Assembly (NCBI RefSeq): GCF_042310355.1
Contig: NZ_JBHJMR010000002.1
Span: 1-64,000, forward strand
Direction of reading: 5' to 3'
Length of the DNA: 64,000 nt
Source of the DNA: Wenzhouxiangella sp042310355
GTDB lineage: Bacteria > Pseudomonadota > Gammaproteobacteria > Xanthomonadales > Wenzhouxiangellaceae
Within the stretch, counting starts at the first letter, position 1. The number at the start of each line of letters is the position of its first letter. Below are positions 25,853-36,200 of this stretch, piece by piece. The translations under genes and the position numbers were made by a program. Under the pieces are notes generated by a model, which saw only the letters and a program-made list of their open reading frames with translations, was not told the DNA's origin and searched no databases.

Positions 25853-26680
25853 CTAGAATACGTAAATGAATCCGATGCCTACCTCGGCTTCATAGTTGTT
25901 GCGTGCGATTGGGCTATCCGCAACGTCGCTACCATAGCGCTCATACAGCGCCTCGCCGAAAATCTGCCAATTCTCGTTGATGTAGTTGCGATAACTGTAG
26001 TTGACGCCAATCGAGCGGAATCCGCCGCTCAGATCGGTCTCGTTGAGTCCCGATGCGGCTGACTGCAATGCGTTGATGCCAAAATCTCTATTGGCACGCT
26101 CGCTATCGTGAAAAACGGCAACGATACCGATTTCTGAACCGCTTCCGTCCTTCCGTTCGCCGAAGCGGCGCCCTACACCGAAGATACCAAGGTTTCCGTT
26201 TTCGCCGGTTACAACTCGACCATCCAGCCAATAGCGCCAATCGGCATTGAACGCGCGACGGGTTTGCAGTACGACTTCAATCCCCTCATCCGTGTCGCCG
26301 AGTCCATCCAGGCGACCGTCGTCGGAATCGCTTTCTTCACGACCTTCATCGAAGGCCACGGCGGCGTCGAAAAACCACGTATCAGCACGAAGGCCACGCC
26401 ACCCCAGCGCCTCACCGGCCCAGTAGAAAATGTCATCACCCCTGCGCCATTGTGCTGCACCGGCAGGCTGGACTTCGAAGCCGAATTCATCCGACCCTTC
26501 GTAGGCCGATTCGTATTCCACACCCAGGCCCAGCCCGAAGCCCCAGCCATCCTCACCCCTTGTGAAGTCGTCGACGGAGGGCAAGGGCACCAAGGCCGCT
26601 TCCTGGTCCTGAGCTGATGCTGTCTGAAAGAAGAGGGTCTGTACGAATGCCACCAACAGAAGACCTGAAACCTTTTTCAT
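25853..26680 (-). CDS. MipA/OmpV family outer-membrane protein
   Basis: 275 aa with a signal peptide (MKKVSGLLLVAFVQTLFFQ, then TASA). The mature part alternates aromatic and polar residues, as in a beta barrel (GWGFGLGLGVEYESAYEGSD), and ends in Phe (GIGFIYVF), the outer-membrane sorting residue. MipA was described as a scaffold for murein synthesis or lysis, and OmpV homologues are porin-like. The exact role here is unknown. It is transcribed alone. Confidence 0.88.
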   Translation of the reverse strand: MKKVSGLLLVAFVQTLFFQTASAQDQEAALVPLPSVDDFTRGEDGWGFGLGLGVEYESAYEGSDEFGFEVQPAGAAQWRRGDDIFYWAGEALGWRGLRADTWFFDAAVAFDEGREESDSDDGRLDGLGDTDEGIEVVLQTRRAFNADWRYWLDGRVVTGENGNLGIFGVGRRFGERKDGSGSEIGIVAVFHDSERANRDFGINALQSAASGLNETDLSGGFRSIGVNYSYRNYINENWQIFGEALYERYGSDVADSPIARNNYEAEVGIGFIYVF

Positions 26681-26827
26681 TTGAAGTACGCTCTAACCTA
26701 TGAGGTGGCGTAATTTCCCAGAGTGTTTGTGAGGTTTTCGTGATTGGGCCACACACAATCATGTTGCGATCTACGTGGTCGATTCTGAATGCGTTTTGCT
26801 ACCTGGTCTTGTCGCTGCGGCGAGGCG

Positions 26828-27553
26828 CTATCGAACAACCAGCGCGACCCCGGTAACGATCAACATCACGTAGACCACCTGCCTGAACCGGCGTTCATCC
26901 AGTCGGTGGTGCAGGAATTCCCCCAGGAAATAGCCCGTCGCGAGTACCGGCAGGTACATCGCTACCTTCGGTAACGCTGGAATCAGCGTCCCGTCGAGCA
27001 CAAAGGCGACGGTCAGGCCGAGATTCAGGCTGAACCATACTGTGACCAGCGTCGCCCTGAGGCTGCCTTTGTCGAGATGCTTGCCCGCCATGGCGTAGAC
27101 CAGCAGCGGTCCGCCGGAAGCGAACAGTCCGTGGGTGATGCCGGCGGCGAAGGTCAGGATTCGGCTCAGCCACGGGGGATGGCGGTGACTCGGCACGTGT
27201 TTGACCAGGCGCCAGAGTTCCCGTGAGGCGAACCAGATGATCAGCACGCCGAGCAGCATCTTGAGCAGGCTCTCGCCCAGCCAGGGGCGCAGGAAGTAGC
27301 CGGCCAGTGTTCCGGCGGCCATCAGTGGCAGGACGAGCTTCAGCAGAAACGCCTTGTCGATGTGGTGGCGGTTTTTCCAGGCGATGGTGCCGGTCATGAA
27401 GATGTTCAGGGGCACCAGCACGGGGAGCATGCTGGCAATCGGTAGCAGCAGGGCGCCCAGGGACAGGGCGATGACGATCGAGCCGAAGCCGGTGATGGCT
27501 TCGATGGTCGACGAGAGCAGGATGCACACGCCCAGCCAGAACCACGGGAGCAT
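26828..27553 (-). CDS. TauE/SafE family permease
   Basis: 241 aa from ATG 27553, which overlaps the SDR stop (TGATG). About eight hydrophobic segments with duplicated family motifs are present: the N-terminal GFGSIVIALSLGALLLPI and, in the second half, AAGITHGLFASGGPLLVYAM. The family moves sulfite, sulfoacetate or other organic anions. It is the last gene of a five-gene coupled operon that starts at 31954, so its substrate is probably tied to that pathway. Confidence 0.9.
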   Translation of the reverse strand: MLPWFWLGVCILLSSTIEAITGFGSIVIALSLGALLLPIASMLPVLVPLNIFMTGTIAWKNRHHIDKAFLLKLVLPLMAAGTLAGYFLRPWLGESLLKMLLGVLIIWFASRELWRLVKHVPSHRHPPWLSRILTFAAGITHGLFASGGPLLVYAMAGKHLDKGSLRATLVTVWFSLNLGLTVAFVLDGTLIPALPKVAMYLPVLATGYFLGEFLHHRLDERRFRQVVYVMLIVTGVALVVR

Positions 27554-28338
27554 CAGTGCAGGTCTCCCTGGAATTTGCGGCGGATCAGTTTCAGGTACAG
27601 GCCGGGCATGAGTCGCCACAGCAGACTGCCGATTCTCGACAGGCGGTCGGGGTAGAGCCAGGGTTTGCGTTTCTCGGCGGCGCGGACAATGCGCTCGGCC
27701 ATCCAGTTGGCGTCCTTCTGTTTGCCGATGCGGCTCTGGGCGTGGCGGGCCGGTTGGCCGTCGGCGCCCAGGGCGTTGGCTTCGATGTCGGTCTTGAGGA
27801 AGCTGGGGTAGACCATCAGCACGTGGATGCCGTCGTCGGCCAGTTCCAAGCGCAGCACCTCGAAGAACTGCGTCAGCGCCGACTTGGCCGCACCGTAAGC
27901 CGCGCGGCCGGGCAGGGGCATCCAGCCGGCCATCGAGCCGATGTTGACGATCTGGCCCTTCGATTCGCGCAGCAGGGGCAGGGCGGCCAGGGTGAGCTCG
28001 ATCGGCGCTTGCCAGTCTACGGCCATAACCTTGCGGAAGACTTCCGGATCGGTGCGGTGCGCGGGCGAGCGGTGGGTGATGCCGGCGTTGTTGATGAGGA
28101 TATCGAGTCGGCCGAATGTTTCCCGTGTGGCTGCAGCCAGTTCGGCGATGGCCTCGGCATCGGTGACATCCATGGCCCGGGTAACCACGCGCTCGGGTGC
28201 GGCCAGCGCGTGCTCGAGTGCCTTCAGCCGTTTCTCGTCCAGGTCGGCCAGGACCAGTTGGTCGCCAGCGTCAAAATAGCGTTGTGCCAGTGCGCGTCCC
28301 AGGCCCCCGGCAGCACCCGTGATCAACACGACCTTCAT
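27553..28338 (-). CDS. Short-chain dehydrogenase/reductase
   Basis: 261 aa from ATG 28338 (upstream in-frame residues are a shadow of the epimerase gene). It has the NAD(P)-binding TGAAGGLGRAL, then NNAG, and the active-site Ser in NIGSMAGW with YGAAK (Tyr-x-x-x-Lys). The C-terminal extension (WLYPDRLSRIGSLLWRLMPG) resembles the membrane-leaning tail of SDR family members that act on lipophilic substrates. It overlaps the epimerase stop by 4 nt and the TauE/SafE start by 1 nt. Confidence 0.92.
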   Translation of the reverse strand: MKVVLITGAAGGLGRALAQRYFDAGDQLVLADLDEKRLKALEHALAAPERVVTRAMDVTDAEAIAELAAATRETFGRLDILINNAGITHRSPAHRTDPEVFRKVMAVDWQAPIELTLAALPLLRESKGQIVNIGSMAGWMPLPGRAAYGAAKSALTQFFEVLRLELADDGIHVLMVYPSFLKTDIEANALGADGQPARHAQSRIGKQKDANWMAERIVRAAEKRKPWLYPDRLSRIGSLLWRLMPGLYLKLIRRKFQGDLH

Positions 28339-29270
28339 TCGGCGGGTTTGCCCATGGCGTGCTCGGCAAAGTAGTCGAAGGTCTCCGCCGAGGTTTTCTT
28401 CGGCGTGTAGCCGAATTCTTCCTTGAGTCGGCGGTTGGCCAGCACCGGGCGGTAACGCAGGAAGTCGATCTGCTCCGGGCCGGTCGGCTTGCCCAGCCAC
28501 TTGGCGATTTGCAGCCCGGCCTTGACCAGGCCGACGGGCAGGGTGAGCGTGGGCTTGCCCAGGCGGCGGGCGATCTCGCGCATGTTCAGCGCGCCGTCGC
28601 CGGCCAGGTTATAGATGCCATTTGCGTCCTCGCGAATACCTTTCTCGAGGATCTCGAGCACGTCCTCGTCCCAGATGAAGACGAAGGGCGAGTCATGGCC
28701 TTTCAGGACCAGGATGCGGCGGGCGGTGAACAGGGCGGTGATCTGGTTGCGGGTGTCCGTACCCAGCACCGTGCCGGGGCGCAGGACGAGCTGTTTCAGT
28801 TCCGGGTGGAGCTTGCGGTGGCGGGCCAGCAGTTCCTCGACCTGGCGCTTGTGGTCGGCGTAGGCAAAGGTCTCGTTGCCCCTGAGCGGATCGTCCTCGT
28901 CGAGCCAGTCCGGGTTGTCGGCGTGGTAGCCGTAGGCCGCGCCCGAGCTGGTGACGGTCAGGTGCTGCACGCCGGTTTCGATGCAGGCCTGCACGACATT
29001 GCGCGTGCCGCCGACGTCGATCTCGAAATCGCGCTGGCGGTCGCTGGAGGCCTGCAGCACCGAGGCCAGGTGCACGACGTGGGTGATAGCGCGACGTTGC
29101 ATGAGGTCGGCCAGGCTTCTCGAACGGATATCAAGTACTTGCAGCGGAAATCTCAAGTCGTCGCGCTCGCGGATATCGGTGCCGTAGACCTCGAAATCGT
29201 GGGCCAGGCGGTTGCCGAGCTGGTGGCCGATATAACCGGCCGCGCCGGTGATCAGGATGCGCTTGCTCAT
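28335..29270 (-). CDS. NAD-dependent epimerase/dehydratase family protein
   Basis: 311 aa. An extended-SDR Rossmann motif (ILITGAAGYIGHQL) opens the protein. The catalytic Ser in VTSSGAAYG is present. At the usual YxxxK position it reads YADHKRQVEELL, so Tyr and Lys are kept. The family includes UDP-sugar epimerases and 3-beta-hydroxysteroid-dehydrogenase-like enzymes. The substrate is unknown. It is coupled by ATGA overlaps on both sides, to the BASS transporter and the SDR. Confidence 0.9.
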   Translation of the reverse strand: MSKRILITGAAGYIGHQLGNRLAHDFEVYGTDIRERDDLRFPLQVLDIRSRSLADLMQRRAITHVVHLASVLQASSDRQRDFEIDVGGTRNVVQACIETGVQHLTVTSSGAAYGYHADNPDWLDEDDPLRGNETFAYADHKRQVEELLARHRKLHPELKQLVLRPGTVLGTDTRNQITALFTARRILVLKGHDSPFVFIWDEDVLEILEKGIREDANGIYNLAGDGALNMREIARRLGKPTLTLPVGLVKAGLQIAKWLGKPTGPEQIDFLRYRPVLANRRLKEEFGYTPKKTSAETFDYFAEHAMGKPAE

Positions 29271-30184
29271 GCTGCCTCCTCCGCGGACCTTGTGGGCGCT
29301 TCGGTCGGCTCGGGCGGCGGGCGCCGTGCCCAGATCTGCGCCAGGGTGATGCCGGCGATAAGGTGCCACACGCCCCAGAAGCCGGCGATGAGCAGCATGC
29401 CGCCAGCCTCGGGGAAGAAGGTGAACAGGATGACCAGGCCCAGGGCGGAGTTCTGGATGCCGACTTCCATGGTCACCGCGCGCCGGTCGGCGATCGGCAC
29501 CTTGAGCAGCGTGGCCATGCCGAAGCCGAGGCAAAAGGCGAGCAGGTTGTGGCCGACCACCAGCCACACAAAGGTGTGAAATTTCGCCAGGAAGGTACTG
29601 AAATTCATGGCGAAAGCGATGCCGGCAAAAGCCAGCAGCACCAGCAGGGAAAAGATCCGAAGTGGCGTCTCGCTCTTCTCGGCCAGCTTCGGCCAGCGCC
29701 GGCCGGTGAGCATGCCCAGCAGCAGCGGAATGCCCAGTACCAGCACGACCAGCATCAGGATATTGCCGGGGTCGAGGTGAATCTCGGTGAGGTAGCCGCG
29801 CGTGTAGGGGTTGAGCCAGCCGTAGAAGGCGAAGTTCAGCGGCGTGAGCAGGATGGCCGCCAGGCTGGACACCGCCGTCATCGACACCGACACGGCCACC
29901 GAACCGCGCGCCATGAAGGTCATGATGTTGGAGAAGTTGCCGCCGGGGCAGGCGGCGATCAGGATCATGCCCAGGGCGATTTCGGGGTCGAGTCGCAAGG
30001 CCCAGGTGACCGCGCAGGTTGCGGCCGGCAGGAGCAGGAATTGCGCCACCAGCCCCGCCGCGGGCGCCACCGGCTTGATGATCACGCGGGTGAAGTCGGC
30101 CGGGCGCAGGCGAAGGGCCACGCCGAACATCATCAGCGCCAGAATGGCGTTGAGCAGGATCAGGCTGTCGGGATCGAAGCGCAC
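29267..30184 (-). CDS. Bile acid:sodium symporter (BASS) family transporter
   Basis: 305 aa from GTG 30184. Nine or ten hydrophobic segments. BASS motifs are present: ACPGGNFSNIMTFMARGSVA and EVGIQNSALGLVI, which line the sodium sites in this family. Bacterial BASS members import pyruvate, 2-oxo acids, pantothenate or steroids. Its position after a TPP-dependent enzyme suggests an organic-acid substrate, but that is inference. It is 21 bp after the TPP gene and overlaps the epimerase start by 4 nt. Confidence 0.9.
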   Translation of the reverse strand: MRFDPDSLILLNAILALMMFGVALRLRPADFTRVIIKPVAPAAGLVAQFLLLPAATCAVTWALRLDPEIALGMILIAACPGGNFSNIMTFMARGSVAVSVSMTAVSSLAAILLTPLNFAFYGWLNPYTRGYLTEIHLDPGNILMLVVLVLGIPLLLGMLTGRRWPKLAEKSETPLRIFSLLVLLAFAGIAFAMNFSTFLAKFHTFVWLVVGHNLLAFCLGFGMATLLKVPIADRRAVTMEVGIQNSALGLVILFTFFPEAGGMLLIAGFWGVWHLIAGITLAQIWARRPPPEPTEAPTRSAEEAA

Positions 30185-30205
30185 CGGACTGATTTCCCCC
30201 TCTCC

Positions 30206-31954
30206 TCAGCCTTTGGGTTCTTCGTGCATTTTCTTGAAATGCAGGAGCCCCGGTGCCCACATATGCTTGACCGGATCGACGTCGACATGCACGACGGCGC
30301 AGCCGCCGTACTCGATGGCCCGCCTCAGCGCGCCCTCGAGGTCGGCCGCGTCGGCCACGCGCTCGCCGTGTGCGCCCATCGCCTCGGCCACCTTGTCGAA
30401 GGCGATCTCGCCCAGGTCGGCCTTGATGGTTTCTTCGGGTCTGAGCGACTTGAACATGAGGGTTTTCAGTGGCCTGAGCGAGAACTGTTGATTCATCTTC
30501 ACCATGCCCCACTGCTTGTCGCACAGCACGATGTAGACCACCTTGAGTTTGTTGCGTACGGCGGTTTCGATTTCCTGTGGATGAAAGCCGAAGGCACCGT
30601 CGCCGATGATGCAGCACACCGGCTTGTCGGGCCGGGCCACGGCCGCGCCGATGGCCTGCGCCACGCCGGCGCCGAGCATGCCGAATTTGAAGGTCGACAG
30701 CACGCGGTTGGGTATCCGGGCGCGGTGGTAGAACATCGCCCAGATGGCGGTGTTGCCGCCGTCGGCCACGATGGGGGAGTCGGCGTCGAAGACCTTGTTG
30801 CAGATGCTGGCTACATGCGCCGGATGCATGGGGACTTCTTTGTGCTCCAGGGCCTTGTTCCAGTCGGCGCGGTCGGATTCCATCGTCTTGCCGTAGCCGG
30901 ACACCCGCTGACGGCGCGCGTCCATGTTGGTGGACTTGCGCTCGGCCAGCGCCCGGGCCAGGGCATCGAGGAATTTGCCGATATCGGCCTGGATGGCCAG
31001 GTCGGCCGGCTTGTTGAGGCCCAGCATATTGGCGTCGAGGTCGACCTGGATGGTGGTCTGCTCGCCTGGTTTTCTCCAATAGGGTGGCTTGCCCCACCAG
31101 TCGGTCTCGCCCACGCGCGAGCCCAGGATCAGCACGGTATCGGCCTCGTTGCGCACCTGGTGGTTGAGCTTGACGTGCGGCATCGGCATGGCCAGGGGCG
31201 AGTCTTCGCCGATCACGCCGCGTGCGGCCCAGCTTGTCGTGACCGGCGCGTGGAGCTGTTCGGCCACGCGCTCGAGCGCGCCGAAGGCCTGCGCGTGGAT
31301 GACGCCGCTGCCGGCGTGGATCATGGGTGCCTCGGCCCGGCAGAGTAGCTCGGCGGCCTGCTCGACCTGTTCGGGCGTGGGCGAGGTCGGCTCGGTGTTG
31401 CGGTACTTTTTCGGTTCCCAAAGCGACGGCAGTGCCTTGAACTTGCCGTTCATGATGGTTTCGGGCACGTCGACGTGGACCACGCCCGGGCGACCGTCCC
31501 AACAGGCGCGGAAGGCCTTGCGCATCAATTCGGGCGCGCGCTCCCAGGAAGAAACCGCCTGCGAGTACTTGCCGATCTGCCCGATCACGCCGGCCTGGTT
31601 GAAGCACTGGTAGGCGCCGCCGCGGTCGGGATACATGATCTCGGGCCGGCGCGCGCTGGTAATCGCCAGCAGGCGGTTGCCTTCGGCCTGTTCGACGACC
31701 AGGCCCGGCAGCAGGTTGGCCACGCCCGGACCGTTGGAGGCCATGCACACGCCGAGCCGCCCGGTCAGTCGCGCGTAGGCACCGGCCATGTGCGCCGCGC
31801 AGGTCTCGTGGCGCGGGGTGACGATCTCGATGCCCAGCCGGTGAAGTGCCTCGTAGAACCCGAAGTAGGTGCCGTCGATGATGCCGAAGACCTTCTCGAC
31901 GCCTTCGGCCTGGAGCATGCGGGCGATCAGTTCGCCACCGTAATGGTCGGCCAT
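30206..31954 (-). CDS. Thiamine-pyrophosphate-dependent enzyme, acetolactate synthase-like
   Basis: 582 aa from ATG 31954. The three TPP-enzyme domains are present. The pyrimidine domain has the cofactor-activating Glu in PRHETCAAHMAGAYAR, followed by the central domain. The PP domain opens with GDGAFGFHPQEIETAV. The metal-binding end of the GDG motif reads VLCDKQWGM, where most relatives have NN, so Asp replaces the usual Asn ligand. The substrate is not evident; decarboxylase, lyase or ligase activity is possible. It is the first gene of the operon with BASS, epimerase, SDR and TauE/SafE. Confidence 0.88.
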   Translation of the reverse strand: MADHYGGELIARMLQAEGVEKVFGIIDGTYFGFYEALHRLGIEIVTPRHETCAAHMAGAYARLTGRLGVCMASNGPGVANLLPGLVVEQAEGNRLLAITSARRPEIMYPDRGGAYQCFNQAGVIGQIGKYSQAVSSWERAPELMRKAFRACWDGRPGVVHVDVPETIMNGKFKALPSLWEPKKYRNTEPTSPTPEQVEQAAELLCRAEAPMIHAGSGVIHAQAFGALERVAEQLHAPVTTSWAARGVIGEDSPLAMPMPHVKLNHQVRNEADTVLILGSRVGETDWWGKPPYWRKPGEQTTIQVDLDANMLGLNKPADLAIQADIGKFLDALARALAERKSTNMDARRQRVSGYGKTMESDRADWNKALEHKEVPMHPAHVASICNKVFDADSPIVADGGNTAIWAMFYHRARIPNRVLSTFKFGMLGAGVAQAIGAAVARPDKPVCCIIGDGAFGFHPQEIETAVRNKLKVVYIVLCDKQWGMVKMNQQFSLRPLKTLMFKSLRPEETIKADLGEIAFDKVAEAMGAHGERVADAADLEGALRRAIEYGGCAVVHVDVDPVKHMWAPGLLHFKKMHEEPKG

Positions 31955-32107
31955 GGTGCTCAATACCTTGTGGAGTCTACGGCCAGTGTAGGGCATCCGT
32001 TTACCGCAAGGAACTCAAGCACGCGTCGGAGTAGACTCCAAGCAAAGGGGTTCGTCGTGTGGCTGCGGCCTGACTCGCGCCGCCATGCAGAAAGGAGCCG
32101 GACACAC

Positions 32108-33043
32108 ATGTCCCGATCGATCTTCCTCATGATCACTATCTTGATTCTCTTGACCAACGCCGCGGCGGCCCTCGCCCAGTCCAAGGTGCTTTTCCTGCGC
32201 GGCGCCGAACGCTCCGGTGGCTTCCTCGAGGCAGGCAATGACAACGAGCGCACCGAGCACCTTGCCGACATCTTCAATATGCAGACCTTCGGCGGCAACC
32301 ACGGCTGGGGGGAGTTGCGCCTGGCGCTGGAGGATGCCGGCTTCGAAGTCGAGCAGATCACCGAAACGGCGGAGAACGCGAGCGGACCTTCCGACGGCAT
32401 TGCCGTCGCGCTCGATGAGCTTCCCTTGTCGGACTACGACGTCATCGTATTCGGCTCCAATAACGCCGTTTACGACCAGGCCGCCATCGACGCGGCCGAA
32501 AGCTGGATTCGCGACGGCGGCGGCGCGCTGTTCATCTCGGATGCCAACTTCGGCAGCGACTGGGCCGACGCGCCGAACAGCGATCAACAGTTCCTCGACC
32601 GCTTCGGGCTGGTCATGAACCAGGATCAGGGCACCTACGTCCTCGAGCGCGGCCAGTCGGACTTCGACCAACCCGATCACCCGGTTCTCGATGGTGTGGA
32701 GGCTTTCGACGGTGAGGGCGTTTCGCCGATCGTCGCGCAGTCACAGGCTGCCGTTGTTGTCGGAGCGAAGGATCAGACGCGCGTAAACGAACCGCCATTC
32801 AGCGGCCAGAACCAAGGCGAGAGCCGCCCGGTCGGTCTGCTCGACGGTGCGCTGGTGGTCATCGAAGTCGACCTGGGTCGGATTGCCGGCCACTTCGATC
32901 GCAACACCTTTTTCAATCTCAACGGCGCTGGCACCGACATCAACCGCTTCGACAATCGAACCTACGCGATCAATCTTTTCGAGTGGTTGGCCGAGTCCTC
33001 GCCCGCGAGCGTCGTGTTCCGGGACCGGTTCGAGTTGGATTGA
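32108..33043 (+). CDS. Secreted protein with a GATase/DUF4350-like domain
   Basis: 311 aa from ATG 32108 with AGGAG about 10 nt upstream. A signal peptide (SIFLMITILILLTNAAAALAQ) is followed by a flavodoxin/glutamine-amidotransferase-like fold: VLFLRGAERSGGF, DYDVIVFGSNN and WIRDGGGALFISDANFG. No catalytic Cys is seen at the nucleophile elbow, so it may be a binding domain (ThuA/DUF4350-like). It ends VVFRDRFELD; the beta-helix protein at 42030-43316 ends in a similar F-x-DRF motif. Function unknown. Confidence 0.75.
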   Translation: MSRSIFLMITILILLTNAAAALAQSKVLFLRGAERSGGFLEAGNDNERTEHLADIFNMQTFGGNHGWGELRLALEDAGFEVEQITETAENASGPSDGIAVALDELPLSDYDVIVFGSNNAVYDQAAIDAAESWIRDGGGALFISDANFGSDWADAPNSDQQFLDRFGLVMNQDQGTYVLERGQSDFDQPDHPVLDGVEAFDGEGVSPIVAQSQAAVVVGAKDQTRVNEPPFSGQNQGESRPVGLLDGALVVIEVDLGRIAGHFDRNTFFNLNGAGTDINRFDNRTYAINLFEWLAESSPASVVFRDRFELD

Positions 33044-33094
33044 GGGACGGACGTCGGAGGACGGAAGGCGGAAGGCAGGAGTGCGTTGCGGTTG

Positions 33095-33123
33095 TTGACG
33101 CTGCGCATGGTTTGTCTGTTAAT
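33095..33123 (+). promoter_or_regulatory. Possible promoter of the RND efflux operon
   Basis: TTGACG (33095-33100) is followed after 17 bp by GTTAAT (33118-33123). A 13-nt palindrome CGGAATGATTCCG (33157-33169) lies between this and the RND start, where a repressor could bind. No regulator gene adjoins it on this side. Confidence 0.4.
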
Positions 33124-33255
33124 TCAATAGCTTGAAGTGATTCTTAAGCGCGTTTTCGGAATGATTCCGGATCCTTCGGCGCGATTTCAGGACTGATCGG
33201 GCGGCCGGGCGAATGATGGAGCCCACATTCATCACGCCGGAAACGGAATCGCGCC

Positions 33256-36200
33256 ATGAACCTGTTCAAGTTATCCCATGCCAACCCGGTCGCCACGGTC
33301 GTGGTCTTTCTGATCGTTTGCATTCTGGGGCTGGCCGCGCTGGTCAAGCTGCCGGTGCAGCTCACGCCCAATCTCGAGCGGCCGCAGATCACCATTCTCA
33401 ATTACTGGCGCTCGGCCGCGCCGGCCGAAATGGAAGCCGAACTGGTCGAGCCGCAGGAGAAAGTACTGCGTTCGATTTCCGGTGTGGAGACCATCCTGTC
33501 CTCGGTCCGCTCCGGCATGAGCATCACCAACCTTTCGTTCGAGGTCGGTACGGACATGCAGATGAAGCTCATGGACGTGATCAACGCCATGAACCAGGCA
33601 CCGGCGCGTCCGCGCGACGCCGAAGAGCCGATCATCAGCCTGGGCGGGCTCGAGCAGCCGTTGGCCACGCTGCTGATTCGCAAGACCGCCGAAGGCGCCG
33701 ACGGTGATTTCACCGCCGACCAGGAGTTGATCCGACAGACCGTTGAACCGGCGCTGCGCTCGATTCCCGGCGTGACCGATGTCGGGCTCAACAGCTTCCG
33801 CGAGCCGCAGCTCGAGATCGTCTTCGATCCCTACCGAATGGCGGCACTCGGCCTGCAACTCGACAGCCTGGTTGCGCGCATCCAGAGCGCGGGCAATGTG
33901 TCGGGCGGTTTCGCGCCGGTCGGACGGCGCGAGTACACGGTCCGCTTTGCCGGCCAGTATCCACTCGACGATTGGGCGCAGATGATCGTCGCCTACAACG
34001 ACGGTCGGCCTGTGCGCCTGGGCGAAGTCGCCGAGATTCGCCAGGGCCACCAGCCCATGCGGGGCTTCGCCTATCGCGACGGCGACCCGGCCTTCTACAT
34101 CCAGCTTTTTGCGACCACCGATGCCAACACCGTCGAGCTCATGACCGAGCTCAAGCAGCGCGTGGCCAGGATCAACGCCGAGCACCTGGACGCGGCCGAT
34201 CTGGAGCTGATCCTCAGCTTCGATTCCTCCGAGCACATCAAGCGCGCCGTCGCCCTGGTCCAGGGCAACCTGGGCCTGGGCATCGCGCTGGCGATGGGGC
34301 TGCTGTACCTCATGCTGCGCGGCTGGCGTGCGACGATCCTGATTGCGCTGACCATTCCGGTTTCGCTGCTGGCCGCGCTGCTGATGCTCGACCTGCTCGG
34401 CCGCAGCCTCAACATCATCTCACTGGCTGGCCTGGCCTTCTCCGTGGGGCTGGTGCTCGACGCCGCGATCGTGGTGCAGGAAAATATCGTGCGCCTGCTC
34501 CAGCACGGTGAGGCACTGAAGCGGGCCGTCGTGAAAGGCACGGTCCAGGTGGCGCCGGCTCTGTTCGCTTCCACCCTGACCACGGTGGCGATCTTCACCC
34601 CCATCGTTTTCATGCAGGGGGTGGAAGGCCAGCTCTTCTTCGACCTTGCCGTCAGCATGGCCGTGGCCGTCTGCATCTCGATGCTCGGCGCCTTCTTCCT
34701 GGTGCCCGTGGTAGCCGGCATCTTTCTCAATACCGACGCCGATGGCGGCCAACCGCCGCGTTTCTGGCATCGCCTGGCGCGGCGCTACCTGGCGCTGGCC
34801 GGCAGTGACCGTCGTGCGCTGCTGTGGCTGATCGTGCTGGGCCCCGGCGCGGCGGCCCTGATCTGGGCACTCACGCCCGAGACGGACTTTCTGCCCGAGG
34901 CCAAATGGGAAGGCATCATGACGGTGTTCCTGACTCCGCCCGGCGCCAGCTACGAGACCCTGGAAAACGAGATCGGCCGCACCATCATGCGCCGGATCGA
35001 GCCCTACCGAACCGGCGAGAAATCGCCCGCCATCGCCGCCTACAACCTGGCGATGAGCGAGGGCGGCAAGATCCTGTTCGTCTACCCCGAAAATCCGCGC
35101 GACGTGCAACGGGTGCTCGAGCTGCTGCGCACGGAGATTCTGGCCGACCTGCCCGATACGCAGTCGGTTTCCTGGCAGTCCTCGCTGCTGAGCCTCAATA
35201 TCGGCGGCAGTCGTTCGGTGTATCTGAACTTCAGCGGCGAGCTTGACGATGCCTCGCGAGAGGTGGCGGCTCAGACCATCCAGCGCATCGGCGAGATCAT
35301 TCCCGGTGCGGCAGTGAGGCCCTTGCCGGGCCTGCGCGACGCCCAGCCGCAGCTGATGCTCACCCCCGACGATCACGCCTTTGCGCAGGCCGGTCTTGAT
35401 CGCGGACAGGTCGCCAGCATGGTGCGCGCGGTCACCGGCGGGCTCTTCCTGGGCGAGCATTTCGACGGCAGCCGGCGCCAGGACATTATCCTTCGCGCGC
35501 CGCGCTGGAGCAGTCCCGAACAGCTCCAGGCCGTGCCCATGGCCACGCCACTGGCCGGTGTGCAGACCCTGGGCCAGCTTACGGTGGCCGAGCGCCGGGC
35601 AGGCCCGACCCAGCTGCGCCGCTACAACGGCGAGCGCGCGCTGACCCTGGCGATCACGCCGCCGGCCGACATGTCGCTGGAGGCGGCGCTCGAGGCGCTC
35701 GAGCCGATCGTGGCCGAGGCGCAGTCGCAGGTAAGCCCCGATGTTCACCTGTTTTTCTACGGCGGCTCCGACGACCTGGCCGACACGATCGAGACCATGA
35801 GCCGGAATTTCGGCTTCGCCGTGCTGGTGCTGTTCCTGCTCATGACGGCCCTCTTTCGTTCATCGCTCGACAGCCTGGTCGTGCTCGCCTCCATGCCGAT
35901 GGCGCTGGCCGGTGGCGTGCTGGGCCTGTGCGCGCTCAACCTGTTCGCCTTCCAGTCGCTCGACCTGCTGACAATGATCGGTTTCGTGATTCTCATGGGC
36001 CTGGTGGTCAACAACGCCATCCTGCTGATCGACCGGGCCCGGCGCGGGCGGGAGGAAGGGCTTTCCGACGAGGAATCCATCCGCATGGCCGTCGAGACCC
36101 GCGTGCGCCCGATCTGGATGAGCACGCTCACCTCGGTGGTCGGCATGCTGCCCCTGGTGCTCGTGCCCGGCGTGGGCAGCGAAATCTACCGCGGCCTGGC

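Noticed and set aside
29363..31348. 661-codon open frame opposite the BASS and TPP genes
   Set aside because: Its His/Gln/Gly-rich composition and lack of motifs mark it as an antisense shadow.
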